Assembly (NCBI GenBank): GCA_030159075.1
Contig: BROG01000005.1
Coordinates: 3,484,001-3,548,000, forward strand
Length of the DNA: 64,000 bases
Source: Atrina japonica
Lineage: Eukaryota > Mollusca > Bivalvia > Pterioida > Pinnidae
Reading direction: 5' to 3'
The notes below the pieces were generated by a model, which was given only the letters and a program-made list of their open reading frames with translations, was not told the DNA's origin and made no database searches. The position numbers and the translations under genes were made by a program. Shown here piece after piece: positions 11,327 to 22,790 of the stretch; within the stretch, counting starts at the first letter, position 1, and the number at the start of each line of letters is the position of its first letter.

Positions 11327-14300
11327 CTTGCTGAGTACAGAGATTTTGAAAAACATTTTGTTTTTTAAGAGAGGGTACAAAGTCCACATCATTCATGGTA
11401 TCTAAGCTTATATCCTTGAAATAATTCTGTAGCCCCATGTACCTGTCTGCTGTTGTCTGAAATAGAAAATGCAAGTATTCTTAATTATAATAACTGAAAA
11501 ATTGTTGAGCAGGGCATAAAAAACAATTCAAACAAACACAACACTATAATTTTCTGACAAGGTATTTATATATCCAGGTGTTTTGATGTCATAAAACAAT
11601 TATTTGCAACTAACATGTTTTACTGAGATCTAGAGTATAGTGGAACCTCACTTAGGAGACCACCTCACTTAGGAGATCATATCACTTAGGAGACCACCTC
11701 ACCTAGGAGACCATATCACTTAGGAGACCATATATATCACTTAGGAGACCACCTCACTTAGGAGATCATATCACTTAGGAGACCACCTCACCTAGGAGAC
11801 CATATCACTTAGGAGACCATATATATCACTTAGGAGACCACCTCACTTAGGAGACCACCTCACCTAGGAGACCATATGACTTAGGAGACCACCTCACTTA
11901 GGAGACCATATATATCACTTAGGAGACCACCTCACTTAGGAGACCACCTCATTAGGAGACCACCTCACTTAGGAGACCATATCACTTAGGAGACCACCTC
12001 ACTTAGGAGACCACCTCACATAGGCGACCACCTCACTAAGGAGACCACCTCACATTTCAGACCCGAAATATCCAGTCTCTTCATAAATGATTTGATAAGT
12101 TAAGAACCTCACTTAATAGACCACCTCACTAATCAGACCACTTTAAGTCAGTCAGAATGGTGGTCTTAATAGTAAGGTTCCACTGTATAAACAACGTAAA
12201 ACACTCATTCTCAACTAATGTGTTCCTTAATTAAAAATCTGCAAACAAACATTCTAAAGGGACATGCTCATATAATGTGAATCCACAATATGATCATTCT
12301 CAAATGATATTTTCACATGGAAACAGAACAATTTCCATATACACACCCGAGACACACATTTACCGACACTATGATAGTGTCTCTCACATGATAGATGTTA
12401 TGTGCCATGTGCTACATTACATATATATTTCATACTGTATACTTGTACATTTTTGCTCCTGATTAAATTTTGCAATTTTCATCATAGGATGAAAGGGTGA
12501 ATTAAGATGAAGGCAACATTTTGAAACTAAATAAGTGAAGCAGGGACATATGTGCCAACCATGAAGCTATATCAGTGATTTAGAGTGAATGTAAGACAAA
12601 GTGAATATGCTTTCTGTCATAAAAAAAGCAAAAAGAACCATGTATACGGTATAGTCACTGGGATAACCATTATCAATACTGATAAAGAGATACAGATTAT
12701 AGCCATTGTAATTATCATGATCATTACTTATAAAGAGATACAGATTATAGCCATTGTAATTATCATGATCATTACTTATAAAGAGATACAGATTGTAGTC
12801 ATTGTGACTATCATCATCATTACTGATAAAGTGATACAAATTGTAGTCATTGTGACTATCATCATCATTACTGATAAAGTGATACACATTGTAGTCATTG
12901 TGATTATCATTATCCTTACAGATAAATTACATCAATTAAACCACATTAGTATTTCCTGATAGCTTAATTATACATGTATGTTGTCATATGCTTACCTCAA
13001 CAGTGTACCTTAGACCTTTAACTTTCTGATGTCATATGCTTACCTCAACAGTGTACCAGAGACCTTTAACTTACTGATGTCATATGCTTACCTCAACAGT
13101 GTACCTTAGACCTTTAACTTACTGATGTCATATGCTTACCTCAACAGTGTACCAGAGACCTTTAACTTTCTGATGTCATGTGCTTACCTCAACAGTGTAC
13201 CAGAGACCTTTAACTTACTGATGTCATATGCTTACCTCAACAGTGTACCAGAGACCTTTAATTATATGATGTCATATGCTTACCTCAACAGTGTACCAGA
13301 GACCTTTAACTTTCTGATGTCATATGCTTACCTCAACAGTGTACCAGAGACATTTAACGTACTGATGTCATGATATGCTTACCTCAACAGTGTATCAGAG
13401 ACCTTTAATTATATGATGTCATATGCTTACCTCAACAGTGTACCAGAGATGTTTAATTTACTGATGTCATATGCTTACCTCAACAGTGTACCAGAGACCT
13501 TTAATTATATGATGTCATATGCTTACCTCAACAGTGTATCAGAGACCTTTAATTATATGATGTCATATGCTTACCTCAACAGTGTACCAGAGACCTTTAA
13601 TTATATGATGTCATATGCTTACCTCAACAGTGTATCAGAGACCTTTAATTATATGTTGTCATATGCTTACCTCAACAGTGTACCAGAGACCTTTAACTTT
13701 CTGTTTGTTTCTGAACACAATGTAAACAGCTACAAGATGATACATACATAGAACAGCGAGAATCACAGCATTGATGATATTAATGTCTTTGTTGTCACAG
13801 TAACAGGCAATCTGAAATAATCATATTAACCTAAAATATTTTAAAATATCAACAAATATGTAGCTTTAACATCTTCAATATACCTAATTAAAATGGAAAA
13901 ATTGAGGGGCCAAAACCTATTAATATCTATGTCAGAAAAGTGATTTTAGATGGAATTTTACAGTTGTATATGGGCTTTTTCTCCTCTAGTATAAAAGTCT
14001 TCCTCCCAAATTTGAGTACTTTTTGTACTAGGTACACTGAGATAAATTAGGACTACCATACTCGACCCATTAAGTGCCTACCAGTAGTTTATTCCTAGGT
14101 TTAGGACATTTTTATCTCTCCTCATATGTCTTATAAATTACATATACAGTGCAAACTCATAATCTCAAAATTCTCAAAATTTACTTTGATATATCTGAAA
14201 TTCGAGATAATCAAAATTTGAATGAATGGTTTTTTTATCCATTTAAATCTGGGACTGGTTGCTTAACTTTTGAGATCTGGGCCCGGCACCATAAAACTTG

Positions 14301-17300
14301 AGAATTTACTCAAGTCTGAGAATATTCTCAAATTGGCCAGCTCAGCCAATCAAATTTCAGGATTAGCCAAAGTTGAGTAAATTTTTTAGACTTAAGTAAT
14401 TCTCAAGTTTTATAGTGCCTGGCCCTGATTTTGAAATAATGAGATGCCACTTTGTAAGTACATGTATATCTAGTTGTATTACACTAAAAACCATAAATCA
14501 TATATTATGTATGAATAATATAGTTCTTATGATATACATACTCATAATTATCAATACACATGTACTTACTGGTATTGCCACAACTGCATAAACAGTTAGA
14601 ATATACCATATCAACAGAGCAAGGACATCAGTTAAAGCTCGAAATGACCCTCCAAAAGGAAAAATTCTTAAGATATTCGCTCCTTCCGTCTTGTTTGTTT
14701 TCTTCAGATATTCCAAATGAGTCACAAGAACATTATGTGTAAGATATGGTCTGAAAAAAAAGTTTAAATTGGCATTTTTATTTAAAATGATTCTTGTATA
14801 TGTATAGGTATAAACCACATATGAATATTCATTGTATACTCACTTCCTGTGTAATATAGTTACAAGTTGGATAATTTATATTGCTGGTCAACATAACATA
14901 CTTATTTGTGATTGGCATCAATAGGTTTTGAAAATTACAAATTGGTCACACAGTAATTCTATTTGACATCTGATGTTGTAGTATGAGTGCTGGTGGTTCT
15001 CAAATCAATACATTTAAACTTGTATATAACAAGAAAACTTGTCTTTATGTGGATGTGGTCTTTATAGAGAGGTTGATTTGTACACAAATGGTACTATTGG
15101 AGACAGCAAAAAACAGTCTTTGTGACCAGGTGGTCTTTATACACAGGTGGTCACTAAAGCAGGTTTTACTGTATTAAGAAATCATCATGTTATATTTGTC
15201 AATAAAGTGCAAGTCAGTTACACTAGTTTGGAAACAAATCTTATTAGTCCTATGACAAATTCACTTGCCACAAAGTGGTGTGAAGAACTACCAAAGTGGC
15301 ACATATTTACTGAACTGGAACCAAACTGTCATGTAACTTCATTTGACATGTAATTGTCATGTAACTTGATATGACATGTAGTTGTCATGCAACTTGATAT
15401 GACTTGGATATTATCATGTTACTTTACTTATCATGTTGACGAGTAGTTGTCATGTTTTATATTTATATGGTGTTCCATGTCACTTAAAATGAAATGGATA
15501 TGTCATGGTACTTGAAATTACATGGAGTTGTCAGGTTATTTGATATGATATGATATTGCCAAGCTACTGTATATGGCATATCATTGCCATATATTATATG
15601 TATCAAATAGTTATATTACCTGATATGACATGTAGTTGTAATTTTACTTGATAGGACATATAGTTGTCATATTACTTGATTTTACATGTAGCTGTCATAT
15701 TACTTGATATGGCATGTACTTGTCATATTACATGATTTGACATATAATTGTCATGTTTCTTGAAATTACATGTAGTTGTCATGTTACTTAATCTGACATA
15801 AAGTTTTCATATTTTTTAATTTTATATGGAGTTGCCATGTTACTTGAGATGACATGTATTTGTCATGTTACCTGACATGACATGTGGTTGTCATTTTACT
15901 TGACATGACACATAGATGCCGTGTTACTTGATATGACATTGTTGTCATGTGACTGTCTTTGCCGTGTCCTAGGCATAAGAAATAAAAGCCAGATGAGACT
16001 AAACACTGGGCATTCCTGTAACATCAGGTGTTGTACATATATGTTAAAGAACTCTCCCTGGCCTCACTGACACAGGTCAAAATGAGTTGCTTTACACTTC
16101 TGGTTATGTATCCATATGTGTGAAAAAATTCATAGATTGCAAAATAATACAAGAGATTCCAAAGGGATCTTGGCGCCCACCATGGAATTTTCTATGTCTG
16201 ATCTATGACAGACTGTTCTTTTCTCTTATTTTGTGTCTCAACTTAAATCCATATTTCTGTGAGATATTTTTTTTCACAAGATTATAGCAAAACTGAACTT
16301 GAACTGAACATATTACATTTTAAGAGGAGAATGGAATTAAACATGGATGAAAGGTGTCCATCTAGAATTTTGATCTCTCTGAAAACATAATATGCACATC
16401 TAGACTTCAGGGGGAACCTCCATAATCAATTTCGAAAAGATTCCTTCAGTACATTCTGAGAAATATATACTTCCATTGTCAAAATCCACGATGGCCACCT
16501 GTCAGCCATGTTGGAATCCAATCTATCTGAAAATGTCATATGCACAACTACACCTCACAGCCTTCATGTCCAATTTCAATGAAATTCCTTCAGTCCTTTC
16601 TGAGAAATAGCAATAACAAACTTCCTATGGTCAAAATCCAAGATGACCACCTGTCGGTCGTACTGGATTCCGATCTCTCTGAAAATGTAATATGCACAAC
16701 TAGACCTAAAGGGGAACCTTTATATAAAATTTCAAGGAGATCCCTTCAGTCTTTTCTGAGAAGTAGCGGTAACAAACTTCTTTTGGTCAAAATCCAAGAT
16801 GGCCACCTGTCAGTTATGTTGGATTCCAATATCTTTGAAAATATAATATGCACATCTAGACCTAAAGGGGAACCTTCATGTCAAATTTCAAGGAGATCCC
16901 TTTCGTACTTTCTAAGAAATAGCCGTAACAAATTATCTTTGGTCAAAATCCAAGATGGCCACCTGTTGGCCAAGTTGGATTCTAATCTCTCTGAAAATGT
17001 AATATGCAAAACTAGACCTAAAGGGGACCTGAAGGGATCTACTTGAAATTTGACATGAAGGTTCCCCTTGAGGTCTAATGTAAAATTTATATAAAATTTC
17101 AAGGAGATCCCTTCAGTCTTTTCTGAGAAGTAGCGGTAACAAACTTCTTTTGGTCAAAATCCAAGATGGCCACCTGTCAGTTATGTTGGATTCCAATATC
17201 TATGAAAATATAATATGCACAACTACCCTAAAGGGGAACCTTCATGTCAAATTTCAAGGAGATCCCTTTCGTACTTTCTAAGAAATAGCCGTAACAAATT

Positions 17301-18884
17301 ATCTTTGGTCAAAATCCAAGATGGCCACCTGTTGGCCAAGTTGGATTCTAATCTCTCTGAAAATGTAATATGCACAACTAGACCTCAAGGGGAACCTTCA
17401 TGTCAAATTTCAAGTAGATCCCTTCAGTCCTTTCTGAGAAATAGCGGTAACAAACTCTGAGAAATAGCGATAACAAACTTTCTTTGTTCAAAATCCAAGA
17501 TGGCCACCTGTTGGCCATGTTGAATTCCGATCCCTTTGAAAATGTAATATGCACAACTAGACCTCATGGGGAACTTTCATGTCAAATTTCCAGTAGATCC
17601 CTTCAGTACTTTCTAAGAAATAGCTGTAACAAACTTCCTTTGGTAAAAAAAATCCAAGATGGCCACCTGTTGGCCAAGTGGGATTCTAATCTCTCTGAAA
17701 ATGTAATATGCACAACTAGACCTCATGGGGAACTTTCATGTCAAATTTCCAGTAGATCCCTTCAGTACTTTCTAAGAAATAGCTGTAACAAACTTCCTTT
17801 GGTAAAAAAAATCCAAGATGGCCACCTGTTGGCCAAGTGGGATTCTAATCTCTCTGAAAATGTAATATGCATAACTAGACCTCAAGGGAAACCTTCATGT
17901 CAAATTTCAAGGAGATCCCTTCAGTCCTTTCTGAGAAATAGCGTTAACAATAATTGTTCACGACGGATGAACCACGGATGCAGGGCCATATGAATAGCCC
18001 ACCATCTGTTGATGGTGGGCTAAAAATAAACCAAAACATCCCACTCAGAATTGTATATTTTTATGTATCCAGAAGAGCCGGCCTGGCTCAGTCGGTAGCG
18101 CATTTGACTCTTGATCGCAAGTTTGAGTCCATTCGGCGGTAGCGCATTTGACTCTTGATCGCAAGTTTGAGTCCATTCGGCGGCATATTCATGAGTAAAA
18201 GATTTTTGAGTGGGACATTAAACAACAAACAATAAACAAAATAAAAAATATGGATAACAACAACAACATCAATATGTGAAGTGACACAGTTTCTTTTACA
18301 TAGATTACATGAATTAAGTAAAATTTTTACTGTTGTTGTACAATGTATATGCTATGAAACAGATAAATAAACTCTTGACTAGGTTAATGATAATTAATGT
18401 ATTTCTATCTGTCAGTGTTAATGATTGTACATCTGATAATGTGGCTACACAAGGTTTATTAATAGGTTTCTGATTGTCTTAATGGAAAACTTGAGCTATG
18501 TCATTTGTAACATCTGTAGAATTAGACACAGTCAATAAAATGGAGTTGTAGTGCACAGATGTGTTCGTCTTATACATACACAACAACATTTACACAGGAA
18601 TTTGGTTTTAAACCTCATCCAAAAGATTTTGAAATCTTCATTTCCAGAATATGAATATGAGTTATTCTTTGCATAGTATTGGAGGTTGACAGCAATGTAG
18701 TTTACTTTCAAATTTAATTTTATACATGAAGAATACTAAAAGTTCAGGGAAAACAAACTTAAGCTGACTTAAGGTCTGTAATACATTGACAGTTTACTTA
18801 CCCCTCCCTGATGTGAACTAAAAATCCTCTATCTTTTAGCTCAAGGCGATGCCTTGGTTGCTGGGTTTCAACATCTGATGACAT
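11327..18884 (-). CDS. Multi-pass membrane protein, 5' part of gene
   Basis: Four coding exons on the minus strand join with consistent phases and consensus splice sites: 18802-18884 (starts ATG, ends phase 2), 14570-14750, 13671-13811 and 11327-11456 (ends phase 1). Together they give about 178 residues. The first 45 or so are soluble (LELKDRGFLVH), followed by hydrophobic segments in exon 2 (DVLALLIWYILTVYAVVAIP) and exon 3 (IINAVILAVLCMYHLVAVYI), each a likely transmembrane helix. Exon 4 (TTADRYMGLQNYFKDISLD) is acidic and soluble. I do not recognise the family, and further 3' exons below 11.3 kb were not found. The intron between exons 3 and 4 holds three tandem arrays. The 48-bp array at its 5' edge is a duplication of the exon 3 splice donor. 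Confidence 0.6.
11639..12187. repeat. Inverted-repeat element with internally amplified 17-19-bp repeat
   Basis: The left end TAGTGGAACCTCACTTAGGA faces the right end TAGTAAGGTTCCACTGTA. Between them are about 20 copies of a unit GGAGACCACCTCACTTA, with longer CATATATATCACTTA variants. The repeat unit matches the bases just inside the left terminus, so the array apparently grew from the element's own end. Family knowledge suggests a pogo/Tigger-type MITE. It lies in the intron of the membrane-protein gene. Confidence 0.75.
12660..12930. repeat. 48-bp minisatellite
   Basis: About five and a half copies of GATAAAGAGATACAGATTAT followed by AGCCATTGTAATTATCAT-type sequence at 48-bp spacing. The ORFs on both strands here are 16-residue repeat artefacts. 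Confidence 0.85.
12980..13700 (-). repeat. 48-bp minisatellite made of a splice donor and exon end
   Basis: About 15 copies. Read on the minus strand each unit contains the last 28 bases of exon 3 of the membrane-protein gene (GGTCTCTGGTACACTGTTGA) followed by the donor GTAAGCATATGACATCA. The first copy on the transcript is the genuine exon end at 13671. The others lie downstream inside the intron and would act as potential decoy 5' splice sites. Units vary at TTAGACC/CAGAGACC and AACTTTC/AATTATA positions. Confidence 0.88.
13830..14278. other. Intron sequence, nothing recognised
   Basis: AT-rich intron between exons 2 and 3 of the membrane-protein gene, with no repeat array of its own. Confidence 0.5.
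14279..14427. repeat. MITE family C, 149-bp foldback
   Basis: GGGCCCGGCACCATAAAACT at the left is mirrored by AGTTTTATAGTGCCTGGCCC at the right, and the AACTTGAGAATT stems continue inward. A second internal inverted pair (TTACTCAAGTCT against AGACTTAAGTAA) makes nearly the whole element self-complementary. Confidence 0.8.
15020..15173. repeat. MITE family D (CAGTAAAACCTGC type)
   Basis: The right end reads AAAGCAGGTTTTACTGTA. The interior words GTGGTCTTTATA, TTGTACACAAATGGTACTAT and GGAGACAGCAAAAA recur in reverse complement at 44508-44671. The termini resemble pogo/Tigger-like non-autonomous elements (family knowledge). Confidence 0.7.
15335..15960. repeat. Diverged 28-bp minisatellite
   Basis: A degenerate series of TGTCATGTTACTTGATATGA followed by CATGTAGT, about 20 copies with many substitutions, so older than the neighbouring arrays. 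It lies in intron 1 of the membrane-protein gene. Confidence 0.8.
16340..17950. repeat. 157-bp tandem repeat with one inverted unit end
   Basis: About ten copies of a unit containing AATCCAAGATGGCCACCTGT, CTCTCTGAAAATGTAATATG and TCAAATTTCAAGGAGATCCC. At about 17028-17075 a short piece is inverted (CCTGAAGGGATCTACTTGAA), followed by resumption in the original direction. The plus-strand ORFs of up to 169 residues are repeat translations in shifting frames and are not genes. Confidence 0.88.
18075..18235 (+). repeat. tRNA-derived SINE with duplicated head segment
   Basis: The A-box-like TGGCTCAGTCGGTAGCGC and B-box-like GCAAGTTTGAGTCC define a tRNA head. The segment GGTAGCGCATTTGACTCTTG plus about 25 following bases is present twice in tandem. 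The tail reads GAGTGGGACATTAAACAAC and then an A/C-rich run. Same family as 447-838 and 25466-25737. Confidence 0.8.
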
Positions 18885-18999
18885 ATTTATGTGGACACAA
18901 CATCTCAATTTATCAGGAGTTAATTCAGCATGATTTTATTCTTATTCCTTCTCTGAAAAAAAGTAAAAAAGTAAATAAAATGCATGCAGACCTACTATA

Positions 19000-19880
19000 T
19001 ATATATGCACTTCAGAAATAATAATTAGTTTTAGATGTAGTCCTACAGGTGAGATTTCAAGTACCGGTAAAGCTATACTACATGTATATGCTATGTGTAC
19101 ATTCTGTACAGTCTCCCTGAGGCCCAGTACATACATTTTGTAGATATAGGACATGCTTTATATCATAAATTCTCTCGCTTTTAGTTTGGTACTCTGAAGT
19201 AATATAGCTACAGGACATGCTAAATGTATCATAAAGTCTCTCACTTCTAGTCAGGTATTCGAGGTAACATAATGATATATACATTCTGTCCAGTCTCCCG
19301 GAGGCCCAGTACATGGCTAAAAGACATATGCTTTATATCATAAAGTCTCTCACTTCTAGTAAGGTACTCTGATAATATAATGATATATACATATACAGCA
19401 AATCAAAAGGGGGGGGGGGGGCAAATTTTTTTATGAAAATGTTCTGTCCAGTCTCCCCGAGACCAAGTACACAGCTATAGGACATGCTTTATATCATTAA
19501 ATCTCTCACTTCTAGTCATGTACTCTCAGGTATACATTCTAAACAGTCTCCCTGAAGCCATGCAGTACAAAGCTATTGGCCATGCTTTATATCATAAAGA
19601 CCCTCACTTCTAGTCAGGTAATCTGAGGTAACATAATGATATATATATATATACTGTAGTCTTCCTGAGACACAATAATTAGCTACAGGACATGCTGTAT
19701 ATCATAAAGTCTCTTACTTCTTTTACTGTATGTCAGGTACTCTGAGGTAACGTAATGATATATACATTCTGTACAGTCTGCATGAAACCAAGTAATTAGC
19801 TATAAGACAAACTGTGTATCACTTCTAGTTAGAAACTCTGAGATAATATAATGATATATATACATTCTGTAATAAACATA
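19000..19880. repeat. Diverged tandem repeat of about 125 bp
   Basis: Six to seven imperfect units carry ACATTCTGTACAGTCTCCCT, GAGGCCCAGTACA, TAGGACATGCTTTATATCAT and TCTCTCACTTCTAGTCAGGT. One further unit lies apart at about 20935-21265, interrupted by other sequence. ORFs crossing it are artefacts. Confidence 0.8.
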
Positions 19881-19884
19881 TTCA

Positions 19885-20740
19885 ACAGTGGCAGATCTAG
19901 AAAAATTTAAAAGGGTGGGTGGATCTAAGGCTGGTGAGAAAATATTATATTTTTTAAAACTGTTATGTAATGCATACCTCATCAAAAGCAGAATGAGAAT
20001 TTAAAATTGAAGGGGTGCAATTTCAAAATATATTTGCCAAGCATGGCAAAAATTTTTCAGACTTAAAGGTTTCACATAAATTTTATCAACTTTCGGACTT
20101 ACTCTTTGATTAATTGTGAGACAAAATTTTGTTTGGGGGTTTTATTTTATGCATCTTTCAGATAATTTTTTAAATTTGGATTCCTGTAGATGCATTTTTC
20201 TGCATCCAGACAGGAAAATACACCTAGCAATCTGCTATAAATAAATCACATTGATTACCGGTATCCTTCTCAAAACAAGGTTGTATCAGCAAAAAAAATT
20301 ACTAAAGATCAGGCACAACTTCGGCCAAGTATCCTCTAGACATTGAATTATGACCTCTTTATTGTTAAAAATATTTTGTTGATAGATTAATTTGGAAGCC
20401 TGATGGGGTACTCTCTAGCTTCCAGACACAATATCATCAGGGTATGCTTCCCAGAAATGTTCAATTTGAAAAGTCCAGAGAATTCATTATCACACTGCGA
20501 CTCATTTTTATCCTGATCAAATATTGCATTGAATTGACAAACTTATCATTTAACCAAAATAAATTGAGTTTTAGAAAACACAAATAAATGCATGAGCATG
20601 ATGTAGAGGTCCAGAAATCTTTTTTTTAAAAAACCTCTGGGAAACCTTTTTATGGATTCAAGACATGTTGATAATATAAAAAAAATATATGTGGAAAAAT
20701 GGGGGGGCTGCCCCCCCCCCCACCCTTCCTATGCCTATGT
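19885..20740. repeat. Possible non-autonomous element with G/C-run ends
   Basis: The left part reads GGCAGATCTAGAAAAATTTA then AAAGGGTGGGTG. The right part ends CCCCCCCCCACCCTTCCTAT. The interior contains GCCAAGCATGGCAAAAATTT, resembling TTTTCGCCAAGCGTAGCGAG of the element at 24877-25462. The boundaries are approximate. Confidence 0.35.
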
Positions 20741-20934
20741 ATTGTAATTTTCTAAATGATTAAATAAACATCAAAGGGAGATAACTCCATTAGTAACAGA
20801 CAAACAATTGTGGTCATGATGATATTTTTTGTAGATCTAATTACATGCTCTTCATATTAGCATCTTCGATTACTTTTGACTTATCAAAATTTTCTGGAAA
20901 AAGGAAACTGGGAAGCTCCCCACCACTTCCTACA

Positions 20935-21265
20935 CCTATGCAGTCTCCCTGAGGCCCAGTACTTAGCTATAGGACATGCATTATATCATAAAGTACAGGT
21001 GTACCAAGGTAAAATGGCACATCTGGTTAGATTCAAAAACAAAAACGATACCAAAAATAGGTTGTACAGGTAAATTATAATTGTTTTGCACGGACTCCAT
21101 GCATTACTGAATCTCTAATACTTTTGTATGGACAAGTAGCTTGTTACCTCTGATTAAGATTTAATTTAGACTCATTGTATTTGTAAACATGTGCCAATTT
21201 ACCTTGGAAGACCTATACCCCACTTCAAGTCAGGTAGGCTACTCTGAGGTATTAATTATATATAC
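20935..21265. repeat. Detached unit of the 125-bp repeat
   Basis: CAGTCTCCCTGAGGCCCAGT, TAGGACATGCATTATATCAT and, after an unrelated insert, CAAGTCAGGTAGGCTACTCT reproduce the 19000-19880 unit. Confidence 0.65.
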
Positions 21266-22386
21266 AATGATATATACATATCATGATATGTAAATGCACA
21301 TTCTCATGTTGTAAAATATCTCTGGGGAATTACAACGTGTAGAGGTGTATCATGCTCCAGGAGGCTTATTATTTAAGACTTTGGTTGTGTTGAGTATAAA
21401 TGTAATATTTGATTTATGGCACTTTTATCTCAATAAACAGACAAAGTTTGCACAGCTGTATAAAAAATTAGTCAGAAAAATATGTGTGAAGTCTTAAATT
21501 AAGGGGTTGTATCAAAATACAAAGGATTATATAAAAAGAAATATGAGGCAGTGCTGTTTTACTACAGGTATTTATTAAGTATTCTCTGATATCATAAAAT
21601 GAATAGAATTCAATTTTGTGATTTCTTAAAATGATTTTAACTGATTTTATGATATACATGTACAATCAGTAACATTTTGAGATATCATAAATATGATTTT
21701 ATGATGTTATAAAGTACCCAATAAAATAGTAAAACATCACCTCATAAACAGGCTTGATTCATCCAGCAAGTTTCCTTTTCCTTTCCAATAAGTCAGGGTA
21801 TTAAAATCTCCTACATGTACAATATTATATTTAGGTAGGCCAGCTACCACCAAAAATGAATAAAAATGGCTCTGATCAAATCCTCCACATTAACATACTT
21901 ACTAACAAAGCTGTAACATATGACTCATTTTTGAGACATTTGTCAAATTCATTTAGCACAATTTACTTAGACCTTCCTTGGAATCCTTTAATTTACTACA
22001 TGCAAGTACTCCCTGGCAGTTGTAGGTCATTTCTCAATCTTTTCAGGTATAGATAATTGTTTATATCTGTACAATGTATAACTTTAAATGACTACCCATA
22101 TGCTGGAAGAGTGTGGATACAATCATCTTGACAGTACAAGATATATCTGGAAGGCAATAAGTGGCATTTTAAATGTTCACAAGTGGGTATAACAGATCTA
22201 CAATCGGACATTGTGCTAGTGGGGATTTAAACATGGTTATAAAGTTGTTAACTTCATAGAAAAATTAATGTGCCAAAGGGGGGTGTCATTAGGGCCACTG
22301 AAAGTTGTTGGATTTATAGAAAATATTCATATGACAAGATTTCAGAACAATAATGTACATGTAAAACTAACAATGATAATTGGTTA
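21266..22386. other. Spacer, nothing recognised
   Basis: AT-rich DNA with short chance ORFs only. Confidence 0.5.
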
Positions 22387-22610
22387 TAGAAATATAGAGA
22401 GCCTATCTTTGGGAAATCAAAGTGCTGTTTCCTTTTGATCCACCCCTTCTGTAGCCCTTATTGTAAATAACACAAGGTCGGTGGTTTCTTCCTGTTCTAG
22501 AAATCAAGAGCTTATCTTTGGGAAATCAGAGTGCTGTTTCCTTTTGATCCACCCCTTCTGTAGCCCTTATCGCACATAACAGAAGGTCGATGGTTTCTTC
22601 CAGCAAACAC
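22387..22610. repeat. Two-copy tandem duplication, about 115 bp
   Basis: GAGCCTATCTTTGGGAAATC through GGTCGGTGGTTTCTTCC is repeated once with a few changes (GAGCTTATCTTTGGGAAATC through GGTCGATGGTTTCTTCC). Confidence 0.85.
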
Positions 22611-22790
22611 TGAAATAGGGTTCTCTCCTACACCACTGAAAACTGGTCGTCACCTAATTTCTGTGGAAACGCTGGGGCATATAAAATTCTCTGATTTTAC
22701 CCAGCGTTTCTACAGAAATTAGCCGTCACTATATTTATACTGGAAATTGTTGAGTGTGATGTAAAACACGGCACCCACACACACCCACAG
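22600..22790 (+). repeat. SINE tail interrupted by a hairpin element
   Basis: GGTTCTCTCCTACACCACTG then AAAACTGGTCGTCAC, followed after a hairpin by CCGTCACTATATTTATACTG and GTTGAGTGTGATGTAAAAC, matches the 3' part of the SINE at 53740-53975. The hairpin at 22654-22722 (CTAATTTCTGTGGAAACGCT against AGCGTTTCTACAGAAATTAG) is flanked by repeated CGTCAC, which suggests insertion with target duplication. Confidence 0.6.

Noticed and set aside
18075..18150. Possible tRNA gene
   Set aside because: A- and B-box-like words are present, but the segment is duplicated, cannot form a proper cloverleaf by eye and continues into a SINE tail.
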